NCBI RefSeq assembly: GCF_006439055.1
Contig: NZ_RCZC01000001.1
Location: 496,001-560,000, forward strand
Direction: 5' to 3'
Length of the DNA: 64,000 nt
Origin: Sphingomonas glacialis
GTDB lineage: Bacteria > Pseudomonadota > Alphaproteobacteria > Sphingomonadales > Sphingomonadaceae
Part shown: positions 7,554 to 16,095 of the stretch, piece by piece
How the letters are laid out: each line of letters starts with the position of its first letter
Numbering within the stretch: position 1 is the first letter of the stretch
Position numbers and translations under genes: made by a program
Notes under the pieces: generated by a model
Told to the model about the DNA's origin: nothing
Databases searched by the model: none
Seen by the model: the letters and a program-made list of their open reading frames with translations, nothing else

Positions 7554-10500
7554 ATGACCGATACGATCTTCGAACGCCGACCGCTCTTCCGTCGCACCCG
7601 CGGCACCCTGCTGACGGCCAGTCTCGCCTCGCTGATCGCGGTCGCGATCGCGACGCCGTCGCTCGCGCAGACCGCACCCGCCGCGCAGCCGCCTGCCCCG
7701 CCGACCGCGCAGCCCCTCCCAAGCGACACGCCGCCAGCGCCCCAGGCCGATGCCGTCGGCCAGGACATCGTCGTCACCGGCTCGCGCATCACCACCGGCG
7801 GCTTCACCGCGCCGACCCCGACGCAGAGCATCGGTGCGGCCGACATCGCGCGCAACGCCGAGCCCAACGTCTTCACGACGATCGCGCAATTGCCCTCGCT
7901 GCAGGGTTCGAGCGGTGTCACCACCGGCACCAACAGCACGTCGAGCGGCCAGCAGGGCCTCAGTTCCTTCTCGCTGCGCGGCCTCGGCACGATCCGCACG
8001 CTGACGCTGCTCGACAGCCAGCGCGTCGTCGGCGCGAACGTCACCGGCGTTCCTGACATCAGCCTGTTCCCGCAATTGCTGATCAAGCGCGTCGACGTCG
8101 TCACCGGCGGCGCATCGGCGTCGTACGGCTCGGATGCGGTCGGCGGCGTCGTCAACTTCATCACCGACAAGCGCTTCGTCGGCTTCAAGGCCAACGTCCA
8201 GGGCGGCATCACCACCTATGGCGACAACAAGCAGGGTCTGTTCCAGGCGGCGGTCGGCAGGTCGTTCTTCAACGATCGGCTGCACGTCCAGGTCAGCGGC
8301 GAATATGACCATGAGGACGGCGTTCCCGCTGGCGGCTTCGGCGAGGAACTCGCCGGCGGGCGCACCTGGTATCGCACCTCGACCTTCATCAACCGCAACG
8401 TCACCAATGACGGGTCGCCGCAATATCTCGTGCGCGATCACGCGCAGGCGTATCAATATACCAAATACGGGCTGATCACCAACGGGCCGCTGCAGGGCAC
8501 CGCGTTCAACGCGGCGGGCCAGCCGTTCCAGTTCCAATACGGCTCGAACGGTGTGCCGTCTAAGACCGCGGCGGGCACGGTGTCGGGCTGCTACACGCAG
8601 GGCGGCTTCTGCCTGGGCGGCGATCTGTCGGGCAATGTCGGCATCGGCACGACGCTCCAGTCGCGGCTCGATCGCTATAACGGCTATGGCCGCGTCGGCT
8701 TCGATGTCGACGCCAACAACGAGATCTACGCGACGGTCAACATCGCGCAGGTCGACACGATGAACCAGCCCAACCCCGGCGCGACCAAATCGGGGCTGAC
8801 GCTGCAATGCGCGAACCCGTTCGTCCCCGCCTCGATCCAGGCGGCCTGCGCCAGCGCCGGGATCACGCAGTTCCAGTTCGGCACCAGCAACGGCCAGCTG
8901 CCCAACAACATCTCGGTCTATCCGACGCGCAAGCAATATCGCTTCGTCGGCGGCGCGGCGGGCAAGGTGCCGGTGTTCGGGACGACCTGGAATTACGACA
9001 TCTCGTACGAGCATGGCGAGAACATCACCGACATCCACGTCAAGAACATCCTGCTGACCAACCGCTACGCCGCGGCGATCCAGGCGATCAATCTCGGCGG
9101 GCAGATCGTCTGCGCCGATCCGGTCGCGCGGGCAAATGGCTGCGTGCCGATCAACATCATCGGCGGCGCGACGCCGAGCGCCGCCGCGCTTGCCTATATC
9201 GAACCCGCCAACGGTCCGTTCCAGCATACCCGCCAGACGCAGGACGCGTTCAACTTCAGCTTCAGCGGCTCGCCGCTCAGCCTGTGGGCGGGCCCGGTCT
9301 CGGTCGCCGCGGGTGCCGAATATCGCAACGAATTCTACCATGTCACCGGCGATCCGTACGGAAACGGCGTGTCGGCGGAGACGCCCTATAGCAGCGCCTA
9401 TCCCGCCGATCCGGTGCTCAACACCGCGGGCAACAATTGGTACGCCGGCAATTACCACGCCGGCCGCGGCAGCTATCATGTCGCCGAAGGGTTCCTCGAA
9501 GTGAACCTGCCCTTCCTCAAATCGGACGCGCTCGGCAGCGCCAACCTCAACGTCGCAGGGCGCGTGACCAATTACAGCACCTCGGGCACGGTCTATACCT
9601 GGAAGGTCGGCGGCACCTGGGACACGCCGATCGACGGCGTGCGGCTGCGCGCGGTGACCTCGCGCGACGTGCGTGCGCCGAACCTGTCGGAGCTGTTCGC
9701 CGCGCCGATCACGACGACCGTGCCGAACTTCAGCAACCCCAACCCCAACCGCGCGCCGGGCGATCCGGCGACGCTGACGATCCTGCAGAATGCGATCGGC
9801 AACACCGCGCTGAAACCCGAAATCGCGCGCAACACCACCGCGGGCATCGTGCTGTCACGCCCGCACTGGCTGCCGGGCTTCAGCGCGTCGTTCGATTATT
9901 ACCGGATCAAGATCAACGGCGTGATCTCGACGCTCAACTCGCAGCAGGAGGTCAATCTCTGCTATCTCAACAACATCACCTCGCTGTGCGGCGCGTTCAA
10001 CCTGACACCGCCGGCCGGCACCGCGCCCTACGTCAATCTGCAGGCGTTCAACCTCGCGTCGATCTTCACCGACGGCTTCGACATCGAGGCGAGCTATCAG
10101 TTCGGCCTCGGCAAGGTCGGCCTGCCGGGTCGCGTCGTGCTGCGCGGGCTTGCCACCAACGTGAAGAACTACATCACCGATCCGGGCGTCCCCGGCACGA
10201 TCCCGACCCAGTCCGCCGGGGTCAATGCCGGCAACACGCCATCGTGGAAGCTGCTCGCGACCGAGGCCTGGAACACCGATACGTTCAGCCTGAGCGTGCA
10301 GCAGCGCTGGTTCAGCGACGGCGTCTACAACAACGAATATGTCGTCTGCAGCACCGGCTGCCCGGTCTCGACCACCCAGCATCCGACGATCGACAACAAT
10401 TCGATGCCCGGCGCCTTCTATCTCGATATCGGCGGGTCGTATAACATCACCAAGAAGCTGAACGTCTATTTCAAGATCGACAATCTGCTCGATCATGATC

Positions 10501-10601
10501 CGGCACCGTCGCCGCAGACCAACACCGGCATCGACACCAACCAGGCGCTCTATGATACGCTTGGCCGGCTGTTCCGGATTGGCGCGCGGTACAACTTCTA
10601 G
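7554..10601 (+). CDS. TonB-dependent receptor
   Basis: This 1,015-aa outer-membrane active transporter has a signal peptide in about residues 1-39, a proline/alanine-rich linker, then the plug domain beginning DIVVTGSRITTGG. It shows the plug motif GGASASYGSDAVGGVVNF and a 22-strand-type barrel ending in aromatic Phe (GARYNF). ATG 7554 is chosen because GGTGAGGA lies 5 nt upstream; a GTG at 7542 would place the start inside that site. There is no SusD-like partner, as expected in Proteobacteria. Flanked by two carbohydrate-active paralogues, it most likely imports an oligosaccharide or sugar-acid product, energised by TonB-ExbBD encoded elsewhere. Confidence 0.93.
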   Translation: MTDTIFERRPLFRRTRGTLLTASLASLIAVAIATPSLAQTAPAAQPPAPPTAQPLPSDTPPAPQADAVGQDIVVTGSRITTGGFTAPTPTQSIGAADIARNAEPNVFTTIAQLPSLQGSSGVTTGTNSTSSGQQGLSSFSLRGLGTIRTLTLLDSQRVVGANVTGVPDISLFPQLLIKRVDVVTGGASASYGSDAVGGVVNFITDKRFVGFKANVQGGITTYGDNKQGLFQAAVGRSFFNDRLHVQVSGEYDHEDGVPAGGFGEELAGGRTWYRTSTFINRNVTNDGSPQYLVRDHAQAYQYTKYGLITNGPLQGTAFNAAGQPFQFQYGSNGVPSKTAAGTVSGCYTQGGFCLGGDLSGNVGIGTTLQSRLDRYNGYGRVGFDVDANNEIYATVNIAQVDTMNQPNPGATKSGLTLQCANPFVPASIQAACASAGITQFQFGTSNGQLPNNISVYPTRKQYRFVGGAAGKVPVFGTTWNYDISYEHGENITDIHVKNILLTNRYAAAIQAINLGGQIVCADPVARANGCVPINIIGGATPSAAALAYIEPANGPFQHTRQTQDAFNFSFSGSPLSLWAGPVSVAAGAEYRNEFYHVTGDPYGNGVSAETPYSSAYPADPVLNTAGNNWYAGNYHAGRGSYHVAEGFLEVNLPFLKSDALGSANLNVAGRVTNYSTSGTVYTWKVGGTWDTPIDGVRLRAVTSRDVRAPNLSELFAAPITTTVPNFSNPNPNRAPGDPATLTILQNAIGNTALKPEIARNTTAGIVLSRPHWLPGFSASFDYYRIKINGVISTLNSQQEVNLCYLNNITSLCGAFNLTPPAGTAPYVNLQAFNLASIFTDGFDIEASYQFGLGKVGLPGRVVLRGLATNVKNYITDPGVPGTIPTQSAGVNAGNTPSWKLLATEAWNTDTFSLSVQQRWFSDGVYNNEYVVCSTGCPVSTTQHPTIDNNSMPGAFYLDIGGSYNITKKLNVYFKIDNLLDHDPAPSPQTNTGIDTNQALYDTLGRLFRIGARYNF

Positions 10602-10642
10602 CACCTTCGTCCCCAACCGGGTCCGGTGGGCCGGGCACCTTA

Positions 10643-10670
10643 CGTCCCGGCCGGTGGCCGGGACGTTTTT
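10643..10670 (+). terminator. Intrinsic terminator after the TonB receptor gene
   Basis: A 10-bp perfect GC-rich stem (CGTCCCGGCC / GGCCGGGACG, loop GGT) is followed by TTTTT. It lies 41 bp after the receptor stop and ends 16 bp before the next start codon, so the downstream paralogue is either attenuated or has its own promoter. Confidence 0.85.
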
Positions 10671-10686
10671 ATGCCAAGGAAATACC

Positions 10687-13600
10687 ATGCCGAATGGGTC
10701 GATTCGCCTCCGGGCCGCCTTGCTCGCGACGCTCGTCGCGACCGCAGCGCCCGCCGCCGCCTCGACCTCCTATTACGCCACCGCGCCCGAAGATTCGCGC
10801 GCGGTGACGGTCGCGGGCGCGCGCGACGGCCGCGCCGACGATACCGGCGCTTTGCAATCGGCGATCGACGCCGCCGCGGCGAAGGGCGGCGGCGGGATCG
10901 TGTTCGTGCCGTCGGGGCGCTATCGCATCAGCCGCACGCTCTACATCTGGCCGGGCGTGCGCGTGTTCGGCGTCGGCAAGACGCGGCCGGTGATCGTGCT
11001 CGGCGATGCGACCCCGGGCTTCCAGCAAGGCGTCGCCAACATGGTGATCTTCGCCGGCGCCAAACCCGGCGCGAGCGATACCGCCAAACCCCAGCGCGTC
11101 CCCTTCCCACCCCCCGGCAGCGTGCCGTTCAACGCCGCCATCGCCGACGCCAACCCCGGCACCTTCTACCCCGCGCTGGCGAACGTCGACTTCGTGATCG
11201 GCGCGGGCAACCCTGCCGCCACCGCAATCCGCTTCCATGCCGCCCAGCACGCCTATCTCGCGCATATCGATTTCCAGATCGGCTCGGGGCTGGCCGGGCT
11301 CTATCAGGTCGCCAACCAGGCGCAGGACCTGCACTTCCACGGCGGCCGTTACGGCATTCTCACCGAAAAGCCCTCGCCCGCCTGGCAGTTCACCTTGCTC
11401 GACTCGAGCTTCGACGGGCAGCGCGAAAGCGCGATCCGCGAGCATGAGGCGAGCCTGACGCTCGTCAATGTCGCCTTCCGCAATGTGCCGACCGCGATCG
11501 ATATCGACCGCGGCTATGGCGACTGGCTGTGGGGCAAGGATCTCCGCTTCGAGAACGTCTCGAACGCGGCGGTAGTGATCAGCAACGAGAACAATGTCTA
11601 CACGCAGATCGGCTTCGAGAACGCGCTCGCCAGCGGCACGCCGACCTTCGCACGTTTCCGCGACAGCGGCCGGAGCGTCGCCGGAGCGGGGCCAAGCTAC
11701 CGTGTCACCGCGTTCAACTACGGTCTCGCGGTCCCCGGCCTCGGCACCACCGGCAGCTACCAAACGGTGATGAACGCCGCACCGATCGCACGGCTGCCCG
11801 CAGCGCCGCCGCCCGCGCTCCGCGCGCTGCCCTCCACGGCGAGTTGGGCGAACGTCCGCAGCCTCGGCGCGAAGGGCGACGACGCGACCGACGACACCGC
11901 CGCGATCCAGCGCGCGATCGACACGCATCGCACCGTCTATTTCCCCGCCGGCCGCTACCGCGTCACCGACACTTTGAAACTAAAGCCCGACAGCGTACTC
12001 GTCGCGCTCCACCCGAGCCTGACGCAGATCATCCTGCCCGACGGCACCCCCGCCTTCCAGGGCGTCGGGCCGGCCAAGCCGCTGATCGAAAGCGCGCGCG
12101 GCGGCGATGCGATCGTCTCGGGGCTCGGCTTGTTCACCGGCGGCATCAACCCGCGGGCGACGGCTTTGCTATGGCACGCCGGCGCCAAGTCGCTGGTCGA
12201 GGACGTCAAGTTCCAGGGCGGCCACGGCACCGACCTCGCCGACGGCAGCCGCTTCGATCCGTACAACGCCAACCACACCGGCGACGCCGATCCCGCCAAG
12301 CGCTGGGACGCGCAATATCCGAGCCTGTGGGTGCAGGGCGGCGGCGGGACCTTCGCCAATCTGTGGAGCCCCAACACCTATGCCCAGTCCGGGATGCTCG
12401 TCTCCGACACGACGATCCCCGGCCATGTCTACCAGATGTCGATCGAGCATCACGCCCGCGCCGAATTCGTGCTCGATCATGTCGCCAATTGGGAATTCCT
12501 CGCGCCGCAAACCGAGGAGGAAGCCGGCGAGAGCCAGGACGCGGTCTCGTTCGAGATCCGCCACAGCCACGATATCCTGCTCGCCAACCTCCACGCCTAC
12601 CGCGTGACGCGCTCGCTGAAACCCGCGCCGACCGCGGTCCGGCTGATCGACTCGCACGACCTCCGCTTCCGCAACGTCCACGTCAACGCCGAGAGCGGCC
12701 TCGGCACGTGTGACGAGAATGGCTGCGCGACCTATCTGCGCGCGAGCAAATTCCCCTACGAAAACGCGATCCAGGACGTGACTCACGGCCTCGAGGTGCG
12801 CGAGCACGAGTTCGCAATGCTCGACGTCGGCGCGGCCGCAGCGCCCGCGCGCGAAGCGGTCGCCGACGCGAAGGTCGAAAAGCTCGCCGACGGTTTCTAC
12901 TCCGCCGCCGGCGGCGCTGTCGCTTCGGACGGAACGCTGTACTTCGTCGATCACCGCCACCAGCGAATCCAAGCCTGGTCGGGCGCCACCGGGCTGACCG
13001 TTGTCAGCGACGCCTCGCTCGACCCGGTCAATCTCGCGGTCGACCGCTCGGGCAAGCTGCTCGTCCTGTCCTCGAACGGTCGCGAAGGTACGGTCTACAG
13101 CCTCGATCCCAAGCGCAGCGACGCGGCGATCACCGTCATCCCGCCGACCCCGGTGGCCAATCATCCCGGCGCCCAGACCGCGCTCCCGGTCAATTACTGG
13201 GTCAATGGCGAGTTCAAGGATCAGCTCGACCCGAGGACCTTCACCTATCCGACGCTCGCCGACATGTTCGTCCGCGACATGGGCCTCGCCAAGACTCGCG
13301 AATATGTCTCGCCCGATGGCAGCCTGGTGCTCCCCGCCTACCGCACCTTCCAGCAGGGCCCGTCGAGCTTCCTCGGCTGGCGCTTCTCCGACGCGCTCGA
13401 CAGCTACGGCTTCACCGCAGCCGCGATCGGCGCAACGGTGTTCGTCACCAACGCGTCCGAGAACAAGACCTATCGCGGCCGTGTCGCGGCGCAGGGCGTC
13501 GTCACCGATCTAGCGCCGTTCGCCAACCGCGGCGGCGAGAGCGTGACGACCGACGCGCAGGGCCGCGTCTATGTTGCCAACGGCCAGGTGTTCGTGTTCG

Positions 13601-13731
13601 ACGCGAACGGCAAGCCGATCGGCCAGATCGACGTGCCCGAGCGCCCGCTGCAACTGCTCGTCGGCGGCGAGGCGGGCAAGACGCTGTTCGTCCTGACCCA
13701 CCACGCGCTCTACGGCATCCCGCTGCGCTGA
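10687..13731 (+). CDS. Secreted tandem beta-helix (pectate-lyase-3/GH55-like) protein with SMP-30-like propeller, paralogue 2
   Basis: This 1,014-aa protein is clearly paralogous to the product of 4455-7532 over its whole length. It has a signal peptide (LRAALLATLVATAAPAAAS), beta-helix 1 from about residue 33 (DSRAVTVAGARDGRADDTGA), beta-helix 2 from about 386 (WANVRSLGAKGDDATDDTAA) and a propeller from about 729 (AAGGAVASDGTLYFVDHRHQ). Blocks such as WEFLAPQTE, FRNVHVNAESG and YVSPDGSLVLPA are shared almost unchanged. ATG 10687 is preceded by AAGGAAATACC. It sits 16 bp beyond a strong terminator, so its expression may differ from that of the receptor. A division of labour with paralogue 1 (for example different linkage or chain length) is plausible but unproven. 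Confidence 0.8.
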   Translation: MPNGSIRLRAALLATLVATAAPAAASTSYYATAPEDSRAVTVAGARDGRADDTGALQSAIDAAAAKGGGGIVFVPSGRYRISRTLYIWPGVRVFGVGKTRPVIVLGDATPGFQQGVANMVIFAGAKPGASDTAKPQRVPFPPPGSVPFNAAIADANPGTFYPALANVDFVIGAGNPAATAIRFHAAQHAYLAHIDFQIGSGLAGLYQVANQAQDLHFHGGRYGILTEKPSPAWQFTLLDSSFDGQRESAIREHEASLTLVNVAFRNVPTAIDIDRGYGDWLWGKDLRFENVSNAAVVISNENNVYTQIGFENALASGTPTFARFRDSGRSVAGAGPSYRVTAFNYGLAVPGLGTTGSYQTVMNAAPIARLPAAPPPALRALPSTASWANVRSLGAKGDDATDDTAAIQRAIDTHRTVYFPAGRYRVTDTLKLKPDSVLVALHPSLTQIILPDGTPAFQGVGPAKPLIESARGGDAIVSGLGLFTGGINPRATALLWHAGAKSLVEDVKFQGGHGTDLADGSRFDPYNANHTGDADPAKRWDAQYPSLWVQGGGGTFANLWSPNTYAQSGMLVSDTTIPGHVYQMSIEHHARAEFVLDHVANWEFLAPQTEEEAGESQDAVSFEIRHSHDILLANLHAYRVTRSLKPAPTAVRLIDSHDLRFRNVHVNAESGLGTCDENGCATYLRASKFPYENAIQDVTHGLEVREHEFAMLDVGAAAAPAREAVADAKVEKLADGFYSAAGGAVASDGTLYFVDHRHQRIQAWSGATGLTVVSDASLDPVNLAVDRSGKLLVLSSNGREGTVYSLDPKRSDAAITVIPPTPVANHPGAQTALPVNYWVNGEFKDQLDPRTFTYPTLADMFVRDMGLAKTREYVSPDGSLVLPAYRTFQQGPSSFLGWRFSDALDSYGFTAAAIGATVFVTNASENKTYRGRVAAQGVVTDLAPFANRGGESVTTDAQGRVYVANGQVFVFDANGKPIGQIDVPERPLQLLVGGEAGKTLFVLTHHALYGIPLR

Positions 13732-13741
13732 CCGGCGCGGC

Positions 13742-14521
13742 TCAGGCGCCGGTGAAGGCGGGCTTGCGCTTCTGCAGGAAGGCGAGCCCGCCCTCCATCG
13801 AATCGGCCGAGCCACGCGCGGTGCGCTGGTTCTCCGCCTCCTGCAGCATCGCCGCGGCGTAATCGCTTTCATAGGCGCTGCGGATCTGGCGGCGCATAAG
13901 CCCGATCGCGCGCGTCGGCCCCGCCGCCAGCCGCTCCGCCAGCGCGAACGCCTCGGCGTCAAGCGCATCGTCGGCGACGACCTTGTGGATCATCCCCCAG
14001 TCGAGCGCCTTGGCCGCAGGCACCTTCTCGCCGAGCAGCATCATCTCGCTCGCGCGCGCCTTGCCGATCAGCCGCGGCAGCATCCAGCTCGCGCCGCCAT
14101 CGGGCACCAGCCCGATATTGACGAACGCCTGGAGGAAATAGGCGGTCTCGCTCGCCACGCAGAAATCGGCGGCGAGCGCGAGGCTGCAGCCGATCCCCGC
14201 CGCCGGCCCGCGCACCGCGCTGACGACGGGCACGGCGAGATCGGCGATCGCCGCCATCGTCGGATTGTAGCTCTCCGTCAGCGCCGCGAAGGTCGCATTG
14301 CCCGGATCCTCGCTGCCGAGCGCCCCGCCCCCGACATCCGCCCCCGAACAGAAAGCCCGCCCCGCCCCCGCGATCAGCACCGCGCGCGCGCCGTCGAGTG
14401 CTTCGAGCGCCTCGCGCAATTCGACGAACATCGCGGGCGGCGCAGCATTGAGCCGCTCGGGCCGGTCAAGCGTAAGGACGAGCACGTCGCCGCGCCGTTC
14501 GGACTGGATCATCGTGGTCAT
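13742..14521 (-). CDS. Enoyl-CoA hydratase/isomerase family protein
   Basis: This 259-aa crotonase-fold enzyme acts on acyl-CoA. It carries the two oxyanion-hole/CoA segments AGAGRAFCSGADVGG (about 55-70) and GPAAGIGCSLALAADF (about 106-121), then FVNIGLVPDGGASWMLPRL with the Asp/Gly active-site loop common in PaaG-like isomerase/hydratases. The start is ATG 14521, preceded by AGGGAAA; the ATG overlaps the stop of the toxin gene upstream (ATGA), so it is translationally coupled to a toxin-antitoxin pair. The exact substrate (fatty acid versus phenylacetate-type ring acyl-CoA) cannot be told. Its stop lies 10 bp from the convergent beta-helix gene. Confidence 0.88.
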   Translation of the reverse strand: MTTMIQSERRGDVLVLTLDRPERLNAAPPAMFVELREALEALDGARAVLIAGAGRAFCSGADVGGGALGSEDPGNATFAALTESYNPTMAAIADLAVPVVSAVRGPAAGIGCSLALAADFCVASETAYFLQAFVNIGLVPDGGASWMLPRLIGKARASEMMLLGEKVPAAKALDWGMIHKVVADDALDAEAFALAERLAAGPTRAIGLMRRQIRSAYESDYAAAMLQEAENQRTARGSADSMEGGLAFLQKRKPAFTGA

Positions 14522-14799
14522 GGCGTTTCCCTGTTTTCGCGGGCGTGGTGGACGCGGAGGATAAGAATCACATCGTCCGCAAGACGATATCTGAGGATGC
14601 ATTGCAGGTTAACCAGCGACATCTCGCGATGCCCCTTGTCGCTGATGCGGCGTCCCATTTTCGGAAAGGCCGCCAGCAGCTCCGCGCGATGGCGAAGCTC
14701 TTCTTCCAGTCGCTCGGCTAGGCCGACGTCGCGGTCAGCGGCAAAGAGCCAGAGCCGCTGCACATCGGCATTGCCACGCGCCGACCAGCGTATTTTCAC
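14518..14799 (-). CDS. RelE/ParE-family toxin
   Basis: This 93-aa basic protein starts MKIRWSARGNADVQRLW (GTG start) and has the ParE/RelE pattern: an N-terminal beta strand followed by two helices (ERLEEELRHRAELLAAFPKM), the G-R-xxDKGHREM turn, and C-terminal strands NLQCILRYRLADDVILILRV ending in HHARENRETP. Such toxins inhibit translation or gyrase. Its GTG start overlaps the antitoxin stop by four bases (GTGA), and its own TGA overlaps the hydratase ATG. Longer upstream ORFs in this frame run inside the antitoxin gene and were discarded. Confidence 0.8.
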   Translation of the reverse strand: MKIRWSARGNADVQRLWLFAADRDVGLAERLEEELRHRAELLAAFPKMGRRISDKGHREMSLVNLQCILRYRLADDVILILRVHHARENRETP

Positions 14800-15044
14800 A
14801 GGCCGCGTTCGGCCCGCCAACGCCGTTTGGTCTCGGCGAGATGCTCCCAGACTTCCTCGGTGGTATAGACGCGTCCGGCAGCGATGTCGGCCTCCGCCTC
14901 TTCGATCCCCGCCCAATAGTCCGGATCAGCGTGCAGTCGGGCGACCATCGCCTCGGTCTCGGGCGACCAGATCTGCTGGCCATGCTCGTCGAGCGGACCG
15001 ATGTCGTCATCGACCGGCTGAAGCTTGGGATTAGGGTCGTTCAC
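14796..15044 (-). CDS. Putative antitoxin of the ParE/RelE pair
   Basis: This 82-aa acidic protein begins MNDPNPKLQPVDDDIGPLDE (GTG start). Its C-terminal half (WAGIEEAEADIAAGRVYTTEEVWEHLAETKRRW) resembles the toxin-binding helix of short antitoxins encoded directly before ParE-type toxins. No clear ribbon-helix-helix is visible. TATATT lies only seven bases before the GTG and no Shine-Dalgarno is evident, so a leaderless transcript is possible. Identification rests mainly on size, acidity, coupling and position. Confidence 0.65.
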   Translation of the reverse strand: MNDPNPKLQPVDDDIGPLDEHGQQIWSPETEAMVARLHADPDYWAGIEEAEADIAAGRVYTTEEVWEHLAETKRRWRAERGL

Positions 15045-15076
15045 AATGCGAATATACGCCGAAAGACAGAGCCACG

Positions 15077-15511
15077 CTAGTCGTGCGCCGGCGTCTCCAT
15101 CAGCTCGACCAGCATCCCGCCCATGTCCTTGGGATGGACGAACACGATCGGCGTGCCATGCGCGCCGATCCGCGGCTCACCGAGCACGGTCGCGCCCTTC
15201 GCCTTCAGATCGGCGACCGCGACCTGGATGTCGGGCACCTCGAAACAGACGTGATGCTGCCCGCCCGCCGGGTTCTTGCGCAGGAACCCCGCGATCGGCG
15301 AGCTATCGTCATACGGCTCGATCAGCTCGATCTGCGTATTGGGCGTGTCGATGAAGCACACCTTCACCCCTTGCGCCGGCAAATCGAACGGCTCGCCGAT
15401 CACCGTCGCGCCGAGCAGGTCGCGGTACAGCGCGATCGAACGTTCGATCGAGGGCGTCGCGACGCCGACATGGTTGAGGCGCCCGAGCGTGGTCGCAGCG
15501 TGATCGGTCAT
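15077..15511 (-). CDS. mce: Methylmalonyl-CoA epimerase
   Basis: This 144-aa vicinal-oxygen-chelate protein interconverts (2S)- and (2R)-methylmalonyl-CoA in propionyl-CoA breakdown, feeding the B12-dependent mutase. Metal ligands are visible: His14 in LNHVGVA, Gln60/Glu62 in TQIELIEP, His86-87 in QHHVCFEV, and the C-terminal Glu in MLVELMETP. FLRKNPAGGQHH and IVFVHPKDMGGMLVEL are family hallmarks. It follows the secreted unknown by 11 bp in a run with cobS. The cobalamin link between cobS and epimerase is a sensible functional association. Confidence 0.93.
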   Translation of the reverse strand: MTDHAATTLGRLNHVGVATPSIERSIALYRDLLGATVIGEPFDLPAQGVKVCFIDTPNTQIELIEPYDDSSPIAGFLRKNPAGGQHHVCFEVPDIQVAVADLKAKGATVLGEPRIGAHGTPIVFVHPKDMGGMLVELMETPAHD

Positions 15512-15522
15512 CGGAACGCCCC

Positions 15523-16095
15523 TTACTCGTCTTCGGGATCCGGGGCCTTCTTGGCCGTCGCCGGATCGACGGACGGACGCGGCGCCGGCGCCCCGGCGCG
15601 CGAAGGCGCCTTGCCGAACTCATAGCCGCAGGCCGACAGCACCTGCCGGATCGGCCCCGCCCCAGGTCCCGTGAACACCGCATCGACCGGCTTGTTGTCG
15701 GGATCCATCACGCGCACGCGGATCGATTTCCCCTGCGCGATCATCGCCGCGAGATTGCTGACGACGACATCGTCGCTGATGAACGCGCCGCTCCCCGGAA
15801 ACTGCCAATTGGTGCCGAGCCACCCGCCTTCGTCGACATTGAGCGACACCGGCCGCGGCAGCGCGGCAGCGAAGCCGCCCTTAGGGATAAACTGCAGCGA
15901 GACGATCTTCTCCGCCGTAGCGTCGCAGCGCACCACCAGCCGCGCGCTGGCATCGCTCGACCAGGCCGAGCTCGAGGTCGCGATCGTCTTGCCGCTCGTG
16001 CGCGTCTGCACCGCCCAAGGCGCGGATGGTGCAGCAGCAGCAGCAGCGGCGGCGGCGGGCGCTGCCGCCTGAAGCAGGAGCAGCGCCGCGATCAT
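15523..16095 (-). CDS. Secreted protein of unknown function
   Basis: This 190-aa protein has a short hydrophobic start followed by an alanine tract ([20 protein letters not shown]), consistent with a signal peptide. A globular part of about 125 residues contains [20 protein letters not shown], then [20 protein letters not shown], and ends near [12 protein letters not shown]; two cysteines (in RCDA and ACGY) may pair. The C-terminal tail is proline-rich and acidic. The layout resembles IalB/VasI-like periplasmic beta-sandwich proteins, but I do not recognise the family. Its ATG overlaps the cobS stop (ATGA), so the two are coupled. Confidence 0.65.
   Translation of the reverse strand: MIAALLLLQAAAPAAAAAAAAAPSAPWAVQTRTSGKTIATSSSAWSSDASARLVVRCDATAEKIVSLQFIPKGGFAAALPRPVSLNVDEGGWLGTNWQFPGSGAFISDDVVVSNLAAMIAQGKSIRVRVMDPDNKPVDAVFTGPGAGPIRQVLSACGYEFGKAPSRAGAPAPRPSVDPATAKKAPDPEDE

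Noticed and set aside
7509..9479. A 656-codon open frame antisense to the TonB receptor
   Set aside because: Codon shadow; the receptor has a signal peptide, plug motifs and a terminal Phe.
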